Of a stretch of 5,404 bases of DNA, positions 1 to 5,404 are shown piece after piece. The stretch is from the NCBI GenBank assembly GCA_019314085.1, contig JAFCZZ010000167.1, positions 1 to 5,404 on the forward strand, in the 5' to 3' direction. This DNA is from Deltaproteobacteria bacterium. Its GTDB lineage: Bacteria > Desulfobacterota > Syntrophia > Syntrophales > UBA2210. The notes below the pieces were generated by a model. The model worked only from the letters and a program-made list of their open reading frames with translations, made no database searches and was not told the origin of the DNA. Within the stretch, counting starts at the first letter, position 1. Every line of letters starts with the position of its first letter. Position numbers and translations under genes: made by a program.

Positions 1-1192
1 CCGCTTCCGCATGGACACGCCTGGTTTCGGCCTGCCTGGTCAAACTGTCCGCTCAAGACCGAGTCTCTCAATCTTACGGCCCGGTCTTTTATCTCCGCCT
101 TGACCGGTTTGAGGTGTTCAAGGAGCATGGACCACGCCTCGCAATATTGACTTACATTGGTATTCGTGCCATTCCTGCCAAACCGGAACCTCGTACAGTC
201 CCCATGACAAAAGCCGAACCACCGGCATCCACGGCAGGCCGGGGGAACGTCTGACTTCATGGCACTGAACTCATTTCTTTTCCTGCCGTGTAGTATGGAC
301 GTAAGGTCGTCTCTTGTAATATTACCGAGATACCATTCAGGATACACAAAAAAATCACATGGATAGCAATCCCCGTTATGTTCAACCACAATATATGATT
401 TACATTCATCCATCCAGCAGCAGGATGCCAGGGAGCCGTCCACCAGGTACATCAGGATATCTTCGAAAAGTCGTATTGACACATAGGGAAAACCATCCTC
501 GTACCACAGGTCGAATATCCTGCAGTAAAATTCACCGAGCTCTTTACCGCCAACCGAGAAAGGCAGCACCTCCCCCGATTTTTCATCAACTTCAAAACAG
601 GGTATGAACTGAAGGTAATTGAAGTTGTTCCGGCGCAGGAACTGGTACATCCGATCAGGCTGTGTCACATTCTTGTCATGTAGCAGGGCAAGGATAGTAT
701 CAGGGCAAGGATATTGAAATCCACGCCATGGTTGCGCATCCCGGCAATCGCATTTTCTACCGTGTGAAAGGTAGCATGACCATTGTTGTCTAGGCGGTAT
801 GCATCGTGGATATCGGCCGGTCCGTCCAGGCTGATCCCCACCAGGAAACGGTTATCACGCAGAAAGCGCAGCCAGTCGTCATCCAGCAGAATCCCATTCG
901 TCTGGATCGAATTCTCAATCGTTTGCCCGCCGGAGGCATATCTGTTCTGCATCTCAACCGCGTCCCTGAAAAAATCAACCCCCAGTAATGTGGGCTCACC
1001 CCCCTGCCAGCAAAAAGAAACGTGCCGGGCACCAGAGCGCATAACGGTCCGTATCATGCTATCCAGGGTGTCATGATCCATAAAGGTGGATGGTTGTTCG
1101 TAGACATCGGCAACCCGCTTATAGAAACAGTACGAGCACGCGAGGTTGCAACGGTATGAGGCGGGCTTTACAAGCAGCGAAAGGGTATTCAT
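1..1192 (-). pseudogene. Anaerobic sulfatase-maturating enzyme (radical SAM/SPASM), frame broken by 17-bp duplication, 3' end off window
   Basis: Oxygen-independent formylglycine-generating enzyme: in this family radical SAM chemistry oxidises an active-site Cys or Ser of a sulfatase in the cytoplasm. Seen: start MNTLSLLVKPASYRCNLACS, the CxxxCxxC cluster site at C15/C19/C22, WQGGEPTLLG at 62-71 and SLDGP at 121-125. The uninterrupted frame stops after 175 residues at 665. Deleting one 17-bp unit at 680-713 restores an open frame to base 1, about 392 residues. The restored part carries C252, C258, C273, C314, C317, C323, C327 and C345. Their spacing equals, by my recollection, that of the auxiliary-cluster cysteines of Clostridium perfringens anSME (C255 to C348), and D274 matches its catalytic Asp. 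The last residues, CPCGSG, begin a SEC-C zinc motif. It lies 54 nt after the sulfatase stop, so it is probably co-transcribed; no strong ribosome site is seen. Family assignment is very secure. Whether the lesion is real, or bypassed, is not known. Confidence 0.93.
680..713. repeat. 17-bp tandem duplication inside the maturase gene
   Basis: Two adjacent 17-bp units, 680-696 (gtagcagggcaaggata) and 697-713 (gtatcagggcaaggata), differ at one base. Seventeen is not a multiple of three, so the extra unit shifts the minus-strand maturase frame and leads to a stop at 665-667. Removing either unit gives the reading NILAL(L/I)HDKNV and an open frame to the window edge. This is a typical product of replication slippage and could revert by the same route. 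Confidence 0.9.
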
Positions 1193-1246
1193 AGTCGTCT
1201 ATCCGAATCTGGAAATCCGCGGTGCGAGCGATATGGATGAGGCCCT

Positions 1247-2827
1247 TTACTTCCCGGGAGCAGGCGCCCCGATAAATCCCCGGGGATTTCTCTTGATCTC
1301 GCTTCTGAACGCCTCCATGGTCTTTGCCAGTTGCTCGGCCACATCGGGATGGGTATTAATGACGTTGTACGACTCTCCCGGATCCCGCTGTATGTCGTAC
1401 AGCAGGGGCCACCTGTCGCCCATCTGTTCAGCGCCCATTAAATTGGGGACGGCTGCCGCGTCAAGGGCTATGGGCCAGACGTAGCGGTGCATCTTGTCAA
1501 AGTATTTCCACCTGCCGGCCCTGATTCCCTCCAGGCGGTCATAATGGAAGAAGTAGAAGGCCTCATGAGATGATGCGGTACTCTTTCCGATAAGCAGCTG
1601 TGTAATATCCTTCCCGTCGACAATCCTGTCCCGGGGCGGTGCCACACCGGCCAGGGCCAGGAGGGTTGGGTAGAGATCGATGTTCATGACCGTGCCGGGA
1701 TTCACGCTTCCCCGGGGGATGCGCCCCGGCCACCGGGCGATAAAGGGGACCTTGAAGCCGCCCTCGTAACTCTGCCCCTTCCGCCCGCGGAGGGCGCCGG
1801 CGCTGCCCTCGTACCAGGGGCCGTTGTCGCTGGTGAATATCACCAGGGTGTTGTCCTCCAACCCCTTGTTCTTCAGGCATTTCAGTATCTCTCCCACGCT
1901 CCAGTCGAGCTCTTCAACCACGTCACCGAATTTTCCCGCGTCGGACCGCCTCTCAAACGTTTCGGAAGGGAACAGCGGCTGATGCGGAAAGGTGTGTGCC
2001 ATGTACAGGAAGAAAGGAGCATCCGATGATTCTTCTATGAACCTCACCGCCTCCCGGGTATAGAGACCGGTGAGTTTCGCCTGGTCCTCGTCCTGACCGA
2101 GATCGGCTTCAAGCTCCGTTTCGTTGCGGTACAGGGGGAATGGTTTCATGTCGTTGCTGTAGGGAACGCCGAAGTAGTAATCGAAGCCATGACGGACGGG
2201 ATTGTATTTCGGATCGGTGCTGTAATCACCCAGGTGCCATTTGCCCAGCATGCCGGTGCGGTACCCGGCGGCCTTCAACCCCTCCGCCAGGGTAATCTCC
2301 GCGGCGTCAATACCTCGGCCAACGTATTCTTCCCGGATATCCAGCACCCCGAGGCTCTTCAGCATCCCTCCGAAATTTCTGGCCATTCTTCTGCCGACGG
2401 GTTCGTCTTCCGGATAGGTGTTCCCGATGATCCCGGTTCGTATGGGATATCTGCCGGTCAGCAGGCCCGCCCTCGACGGGGCGCATACCGCGTTACAGGC
2501 ATAATACTCGGTAAAGCGCGTTCCCTCGACGGCCAGGCTGTCGATATTGGGGGTACGAATGACGGTGTTGCCAAAACAGCCGATATCTCCATAGCCCAGG
2601 TCGTCGCAATAGATGAGCACGACGTTCGGCCGTGGCGCGGATTTGTTTATGACGTCAAGGGAATATTTTTCCATCCCCTCGGGGTAGTCGCCAATGAGTT
2701 CCCTGATGTCATTGACCTTGAGGAGATTATAAAACCCGCTCCCCACCAGTGCCGCACCGCCAACGCCGGCACCGATCCAGATCGACCGTTTAAGAAATCT
2801 GCGCCTGGAGATATTATCTTGAGCCAT
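1247..2827 (-). CDS. Tat-exported Cys-type sulfatase (arylsulfatase A-like, alkaline phosphatase superfamily)
   Basis: Hydrolyses a sulfate ester after its active-site Cys is converted to formylglycine; the substrate cannot be told. With the start at 2827 the protein has 526 residues, usual for the family. Seen: a Tat signal SRRRFLKR at 7-14 followed by a hydrophobic Gly/Ala-rich segment to about residue 33, with no lipobox Cys, so it may be cleaved or stay as an anchor. Metal and active-site motifs are CDDLGYGD (D75, D76), the sulfatase signature CAPSRAGLLTGR (C115, R119), GKWHLG (K196, H198), HTFPHQP (H278), SDNG (D334, N335) and GRKGQSYEGG (K350). All expected catalytic residues appear present. 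An in-frame ATG at 2851 would add eight residues, but the strong ribosome site at 2831-2839 points to 2827. It heads an operon with the maturase downstream, which fits Cys activation in the cytoplasm before folded export by Tat. The family is certain; specificity is unknown. Confidence 0.96.
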   Translation of the reverse strand: MAQDNISRRRFLKRSIWIGAGVGGAALVGSGFYNLLKVNDIRELIGDYPEGMEKYSLDVINKSAPRPNVVLIYCDDLGYGDIGCFGNTVIRTPNIDSLAVEGTRFTEYYACNAVCAPSRAGLLTGRYPIRTGIIGNTYPEDEPVGRRMARNFGGMLKSLGVLDIREEYVGRGIDAAEITLAEGLKAAGYRTGMLGKWHLGDYSTDPKYNPVRHGFDYYFGVPYSNDMKPFPLYRNETELEADLGQDEDQAKLTGLYTREAVRFIEESSDAPFFLYMAHTFPHQPLFPSETFERRSDAGKFGDVVEELDWSVGEILKCLKNKGLEDNTLVIFTSDNGPWYEGSAGALRGRKGQSYEGGFKVPFIARWPGRIPRGSVNPGTVMNIDLYPTLLALAGVAPPRDRIVDGKDITQLLIGKSTASSHEAFYFFHYDRLEGIRAGRWKYFDKMHRYVWPIALDAAAVPNLMGAEQMGDRWPLLYDIQRDPGESYNVINTHPDVAEQLAKTMEAFRSEIKRNPRGFIGAPAPGK

Positions 2828-2830
2828 GGA

Positions 2831-2839
2831 ATCACCCCC
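2831..2839 (-). promoter_or_regulatory. Ribosome binding site deciding the sulfatase start
   Basis: On the minus strand GGGGGTGAT lies three bases before the ATG at 2827 and differs at one position from the extended anti-Shine-Dalgarno match GGAGGTGAT. The alternative ATG at 2851 has no comparable site before it. A TATATT hexamer (minus strand, 2873-2878) could be a -10 box giving a short leader, but no good -35 lies at the right distance. Confidence 0.6.
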
Positions 2840-3034
2840 CGTGTTTTTCATTACACGACCTGTGCCGGGACGAATATAACAAAGAAAGCATCAAGGCCGG
2901 ATATGACCCCTCCGCGTATCCGTCAATGGGGAAATTGAAGATATGATATTTATTCCATTATTTGTCAGAAAATCAAACATTATTTACACATTAATATAAG
3001 GGCACCGAGCAGTCATCGTATCCCTGCCTCCTCG

Positions 3035-3120
3035 ATATTCCTTGACATATCTCCGCGGGAGGGGGCCTGGACGGATGCGACGATTACCCCGTGACCATCC
3101 CACCGTAATATCCCTTGACA
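3035..3120 (+). repeat. Near-repeat of a 13-mer containing TTGACA
   Basis: The 13-mers atattccttgaca at 3035-3047 and atatcccttgaca at 3108-3120 agree at 12 of 13 positions and are 73 bp apart. Both end in a perfect -35 hexamer, TTGACA, but neither has a good -10 hexamer 16-18 bases further on. They may be binding sites, duplicated promoter remnants or chance. Confidence 0.4.
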
Positions 3121-3193
3121 AGATACCATAATGACGTTAGTGGTTTAGTGTATTCTATGTGATCGTGAACTCATCATGTGTGCCTCTGAACAG

Positions 3194-3221
3194 CCATAAT
3201 CCCCGGAGGGGGGGATTATGG
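3194..3221 (+). other. Perfect 11-bp RNA hairpin upstream of the terminator
   Basis: ccataatcccc (3194-3204) pairs exactly with ggggattatgg (3211-3221) around the six-base purine loop ggaggg. There is no T-run after it on either strand, so it is not itself an intrinsic terminator. It stands 14 bases before the terminator hairpin, and the two together look like the 3' half of a structured leader or small RNA. The purine loop resembles a Shine-Dalgarno sequence, though no start codon follows at a usable distance. Confidence 0.6.
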
Positions 3222-3235
3222 TCTGATCGCCATAC

Positions 3236-3275
3236 AGCCCTGTTTCTCAAAACGAGAGAGAGGGCTTTTGTTTTT
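3236..3275 (+). terminator. Rho-independent terminator, plus strand
   Basis: AGCCCT (3236-3241) pairs with AGGGCT (3261-3266). After a G-G mismatch the stem continues with TTTCTC (3243-3248) against GAGAGA (3254-3259), including one G-U pair, around the loop aaaac. TTTGTTTTT follows directly. The reverse strand has no T-run, so it works only rightward. It lies 100 bases before the small membrane protein gene with no recognisable gene ending before it, so it either ends a small RNA or attenuates the downstream operon. Confidence 0.75.
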
Positions 3276-3375
3276 GGAAACGGTACTATACCGCACTTTT
3301 TGCAGCGTTTAGGTTTTTATACAACAGACAGATAACCATCGTTATGTGGGCGAATAGAAGAAGAAGGAGTTTGAA

Positions 3376-3548
3376 ATGGAAAAGAAAAGAGATAAAAGTT
3401 CATGGGTCATTGGTGGAACAACCCTTATAGATACGGTGTTGGATTCATCTTTCTTCAGACATCCGCCCTGCTTTTTGTTGCATCTATTCTTATAGGAGTA
3501 GGGTCAGGGCTTGTGATCGTTTCCTGCCGTTCAAAAGTCAAAGAGTAA
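3376..3548 (+). pseudogene. Small two-helix membrane protein, frameshifted by one base
   Basis: A good ribosome site (AGGAG at 3365-3369) precedes ATG at 3376. The first 18 codons read MEKKRDKSSWVIGGTTLI, then the frame runs to a stop after 39 codons with an unlikely tail. Adding one G near 3430 restores a Gly and gives a 57-residue protein ending at 3548. Its second part starts YGVGFIFLQTSALLFVAS, continues with the Gly-rich hydrophobic run ILIGVGSGLVIVS and ends in a charged tail, RSKVKE. The restored protein has a charged N terminus and two hydrophobic, Gly-rich segments (about 10-30 and 33-51), the layout of a small inner-membrane hairpin protein. I do not recognise a named family. It is the first gene of the plus-strand run, 21 nt before the TfoX-like gene. 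The missing base may be a true mutation or a sequencing error. Confidence 0.72.
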
Positions 3549-3569
3549 AATAGAATTGTTGAGACGCAT

Positions 3570-3926
3570 ATGCCGGCATCAAACGAAGAAAGAGAGTTTG
3601 CATCGTACGTCGTCGAGCTCATGCAATCGCTTGGGCCCGTTCGTGCCAAGGCCATGTTCGGAGGGTATGGGATTTTCCTGGACGGACTGATGTTTGGGTT
3701 GGTTGCGGATAGCGTTCTGTACCTGAAGGCAGACAAAGAAACCGAGAAAGAATTCAAGGCCAGGGGGCTTGAACCTTTTACCTACAGTAAGAACGGGAAA
3801 GAATTCAAAATATCCTATTATCAAGCCCCCGAAGAGGCATTGGAAGACGATGAAGAAATGACTTCGTGGGCGGCTCAAGCGTATAGCACCGCATTACAGG
3901 CAGCATCAAAGAAACGAAAGAAATAA
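3570..3926 (+). CDS. TfoX N-terminal-domain family protein
   Basis: A 118-residue protein matching the TfoX/Sxy N-terminal domain over almost its full length. Visible hallmarks are KAMFGGYGIFLDGLMFGLVA at 27-46, then the DSVLYLKAD strand at 47-55, the FTYSKNGK turn and SYYQAPEE; the C terminus is a basic tail, KKRKK. The C-terminal domain of full-length TfoX is absent. In gamma-proteobacteria Sxy/TfoX is a competence regulator acting with CRP, but stand-alone N-domain proteins are widespread and mostly of unknown role, so competence should not be assumed here. No clear Shine-Dalgarno sequence precedes the ATG. It starts 21 nt after the small membrane gene, so translation may depend on that gene, whose frameshift could then matter. 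Family is secure, role is not. Confidence 0.9.
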   Translation: MPASNEEREFASYVVELMQSLGPVRAKAMFGGYGIFLDGLMFGLVADSVLYLKADKETEKEFKARGLEPFTYSKNGKEFKISYYQAPEEALEDDEEMTSWAAQAYSTALQAASKKRKK

Positions 3927-3930
3927 AAAA

Positions 3931-3970
3931 GGCATAACCGCAATTCCGGGGGCACCATACCGGTTATGTC
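3931..3970 (+). other. Intercistronic inverted repeat
   Basis: ggcataaccg (3931-3940) can pair with cggttatgtc (3961-3970) over ten positions with one G-U pair, around a 20-base loop. It begins four bases after the TfoX-like stop. What follows is ttgaaaag, not a T-run, so it is not a standard terminator. It could protect or process the mRNA between the TfoX-like and SCP2 genes, or be a protein-binding dyad. Confidence 0.5.
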
Positions 3971-4006
3971 TTGAAAAGAGATATTGGGAGAGGGACCGTA
4001 ACAGTA

Positions 4007-4030
4007 GACAAGACAAGACAGGACAGGAGG
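4007..4030 (+). repeat. Pentanucleotide repeat running into the SCP2 ribosome site
   Basis: Four consecutive 5-bp units, gacaa, gacaa, gacag, gacag (4007-4026), lead into gagg. The last unit and this sequence together form the Shine-Dalgarno AGGAGG (4025-4030), seven bases before the SCP2 gene ATG. The ribosome site is strong and fixes that start. Short tandem repeats here may vary in number, but four imperfect units are few. Confidence 0.65.
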
Positions 4031-4037
4031 AATCACC

Positions 4038-4439
4038 ATGGCAGATCAACACGTGTACCTGAGCCCGGCATGGCGCGATGAGGCGCTCAAAAGGCTCCAG
4101 ACCGAACTCACACCGGAGAAGATGAATCATGTCACGACATCGATGTCCAACATCTATAAGAACTGTCCCGACGGTGAAGAGCACTTTCTGTTTATCGAAT
4201 GCGAGGATGGAAAAGTAACCCGTGTGGAAACGGGGACCGGCGAGCCCCCCCAGGGGGTATTTAGAATCATCGGTAGTTATGAAACCTTCGCCAGAATTTC
4301 CCGCGCGGAACTCGGCGCCCAAAAGGCCCTGATGACCGGGAAACTGAAACTCAAGGGTAATCTGGCCAAGGCGCTCAAACTCGCCGCCGTCTCCGACCGT
4401 CTGAACAAGGTCCTGGCCCAGATACCAACACAGTATTGA
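4038..4439 (+). CDS. SCP2 sterol-carrier-domain protein
   Basis: A 133-residue single-domain protein of the SCP2 sterol transfer family, which binds hydrophobic ligands such as lipids or acyl chains in a small alpha/beta fold. Visible traits: a helical N terminus; the strand HFLFIECEDGKVTRVETG at 49-66; GVFRIIGSYETFARISRAEL at 73-92, matching the family's strand-helix unit; and the signature MTGKLKLKGNLAKALKL at 99-115, followed by a C-terminal amphipathic helix. There is no signal peptide, so it should be cytoplasmic. Its ligand is unknown. The ribosome site AGGAGG is strong. The stop lies 13 nt before the M24 peptidase-like gene, so the two are very likely co-expressed, perhaps with related substrates, though nothing in the sequence shows this. 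Family fairly secure. Confidence 0.85.
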   Translation: MADQHVYLSPAWRDEALKRLQTELTPEKMNHVTTSMSNIYKNCPDGEEHFLFIECEDGKVTRVETGTGEPPQGVFRIIGSYETFARISRAELGAQKALMTGKLKLKGNLAKALKLAAVSDRLNKVLAQIPTQY

Positions 4440-4452
4440 AGGGAGATACACA

Positions 4453-5404
4453 ATGCCCAGAATATCAGACCCCACTGACAAGTATTACATAGACAATCCG
4501 GGACGTGTTGCCGCGATACAGGCCGAAATGCACAAGCAAGGCATCGACGTGTATCTCGGTTCGCGCATCCGGACCATGAGTTTCGTGATGGATACCTTCT
4601 GCCCGTGGCGAAGCTATCTGATCATTCCGCCGGAGGGACAGCCCACCTATTTTACCTTTGTGGTTGATTCATTGCGTGTGGCCGACGAGACCTGGCTCGA
4701 CGAGGACAATGTCCGAGCCTACGGCCCGATGGGCGGTATGGATCAGACCTCCGCGATAACCGATTTTATCAAAGAGGAACTCGGGATCACCAAGGGACGC
4801 ATCGGCTATGAGGACGGGGTTTCTACCTGGACGGCCGAAGGAAATCTCTCCCACTGGGAATACACCCATTTTAAAGACGCGCTCCCCGGTTTTGAATGGA
4901 TCAACGCGCACGATATTATCGATGCCCTTTCGATCATCAAAGACAAGGGGACCATTGAACGGTTCCGTACCGTATCGCTGATTGTCGACGAAGGACACAA
5001 GGCGGCAAGGGCGGCACTCGAAAATGGCGGCTACAAAGGAATGACGGAAACCGTGATTGCCGGTATCGCCGCGCTGGCGATGCGCAAAGCGGGGAGCGTG
5101 TCGGAGTGGAATTTCGCGGGGCTGAACGAGATATCCAGCGGCTACCGCACGGGGCTTGGCGCCTGTACACCTCCGACGACCAAAGAGATACAGGCAGGCG
5201 ATCCGCTGATGCTTGATTTTCACGCCATGTTCAAACTGGCCCTGGGCGACCATTCGCATAACTATCTGATCGGGCCGGCAACAAAACGACAGCGCTGGCA
5301 TGCGGATAATTTCGTCGCGATTATTCAGACCGTGCTTGACAACTATCGTGCCGGCACAACGCCCGGAACCCTTGCCGCCATCATGATGGATTTCGCCGAA
5401 TCGC
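4453..5404 (+). CDS. Creatinase/Xaa-Pro peptidase-like M24 family protein, 3' end off window
   Basis: Open from ATG 4453 to the window edge, 317 residues, with GGGAG at 4441-4445 as ribosome site. Residues about 15-160 fit the creatinase/prolidase N-terminal domain. IIKDKGTIERFRTVSLIVDE (161-180) is the usual linker helix into the pita-bread M24 domain. Metal ligands D255 and D266 are present with the standard eleven-residue spacing (LMLDFHAMFKLALGDHSHNY); the later His and Glu ligands fall beyond the window. Two departures are seen. SSGYRTGLGACTPPTT (228-243) lacks the His commonly found after SGxN or SGxR in prolidases, and the second Asp is followed by HSHN rather than the usual xTRT. Members hydrolyse X-Pro bonds, creatine or related amides; substrate here is unknown and it may not be a dipeptidase. 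No signal peptide, so cytoplasmic. It follows the SCP2 gene by 13 nt. Confidence 0.88.
   Translation, partial: MPRISDPTDKYYIDNPGRVAAIQAEMHKQGIDVYLGSRIRTMSFVMDTFCPWRSYLIIPPEGQPTYFTFVVDSLRVADETWLDEDNVRAYGPMGGMDQTSAITDFIKEELGITKGRIGYEDGVSTWTAEGNLSHWEYTHFKDALPGFEWINAHDIIDALSIIKDKGTIERFRTVSLIVDEGHKAARAALENGGYKGMTETVIAGIAALAMRKAGSVSEWNFAGLNEISSGYRTGLGACTPPTTKEIQAGDPLMLDFHAMFKLALGDHSHNYLIGPATKRQRWHADNFVAIIQTVLDNYRAGTTPGTLAAIMMDFAES

Larger units (their letters stand above)
2852..3375. other. Divergent intergenic region without a recognised gene
   Basis: This stretch separates the minus-strand sulfatase operon from the plus-strand operon, so promoters for both should lie here. The part from about 2936 to 3000 is AT-rich and the rest is mixed. 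I see a repeated TTGACA-containing 13-mer, a perfect hairpin, an intrinsic terminator and a short dyad CGGTA-cta-TACCG at 3281-3293; all but the dyad have their own entries. A TATACA hexamer at 3318-3323 is a weak -10 candidate for the plus-strand genes. No complete sigma-70 or sigma-54 promoter with correct spacing is convincing. The only small ORF with a purine-rich lead is an 18-codon one at 3075-3131, which is not persuasive. Confidence 0.7.

Noticed and set aside
359..607. Plus-strand open frame of 82 codons
   Set aside because: It lies opposite the SPASM part of the maturase, whose minus-strand frame has clear family motifs; its own translation is low-complexity and lacks a ribosome site.
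665..713. Programmed ribosomal frameshift in the maturase
   Set aside because: There is no slippery heptamer or obvious stimulator; a plain tandem duplication explains the shift fully.
2851..2851. Upstream ATG as the sulfatase start
   Set aside because: It would add eight residues before the Tat signal and lacks a Shine-Dalgarno sequence, while the ATG at 2827 has a near-perfect one.
2189..2938. Plus-strand open frame of 249 codons
   Set aside because: It is antisense to the N-terminal half of the sulfatase, which has all family motifs; no ribosome site and no recognisable domain.
3075..3131. Possible 18-residue leader peptide
   Set aside because: A purine-rich stretch precedes the ATG, but the peptide has no run of regulatory codons and the purine tract is equally explained by local G-richness; kept only as a note.
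3115..3156. Sigma-70 promoter using TTGACA at 3115-3120
   Set aside because: The sequence 16-18 bases downstream (around TAGTGG) does not resemble a -10 box, and TATTCT at 3151 is too far away.
3906..4481. Minus-strand open frame of 191 codons
   Set aside because: It covers the SCP2 gene in antisense; the plus-strand product has domain signatures and a strong ribosome site.
4669..5301. Minus-strand open frame of 210 codons
   Set aside because: It is opposite the M24 gene, whose frame is continuous with linker and metal-site motifs.

Overview
The window looks like chromosomal DNA from an anaerobic or facultatively anaerobic bacterium, of roughly even base composition by eye. The lineage cannot be fixed. 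A Cys-type sulfatase paired with an oxygen-independent radical SAM maturase, plus an SCP2/M24 gene pair, would fit a Desulfobacterota-like anaerobe, but that is inference. No tRNA, rRNA, CRISPR array, insertion sequence or phage gene was recognised.

Left part, minus strand (about 1-2827): a two-gene sulfatase operon read right to left. First comes a Tat-exported Cys-type (CAPSR) sulfatase, 2827-1247. After a 54-nt gap comes its cognate-type anaerobic sulfatase-maturating enzyme (anSME), from 1192 leftward off the window edge. The maturase reading frame is broken by a 17-bp tandem duplication at 680-713. Removing one copy restores an open frame to the window edge with all radical SAM and SPASM cysteines in the expected spacing, and a SEC-C motif begins at the very end. 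The sulfatase itself looks intact, so the enzyme that should activate it is disrupted in this sequence.

Middle (about 2828-3375): a divergent intergenic region of over 500 bp. It has an AT-rich stretch, a near-repeat of a TTGACA-containing 13-mer, a perfect 11-bp hairpin and a good plus-strand intrinsic terminator. The last two could be the end of a small RNA or an attenuating leader of the downstream operon.

Right part, plus strand (3376-5404): a closely packed run of four genes. They are a small two-helix membrane protein with a one-base frameshift, a TfoX N-terminal-domain protein, an SCP2 sterol-carrier-domain protein, and a creatinase/Xaa-Pro-peptidase-like M24 protein that runs off the right edge. 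Spacings of 21, 111 and 13 nt suggest co-transcription, with a possible RNA hairpin between the TfoX and SCP2 genes. No pathway linking these genes can be stated from sequence alone.

The most notable result is two independent frame disruptions within 3 kb (17-bp duplication in the maturase, single-base loss in the membrane protein). These are either early gene decay, switchable mutations, or in part sequence error. I found no convincing evidence of a wholly new multi-gene system.
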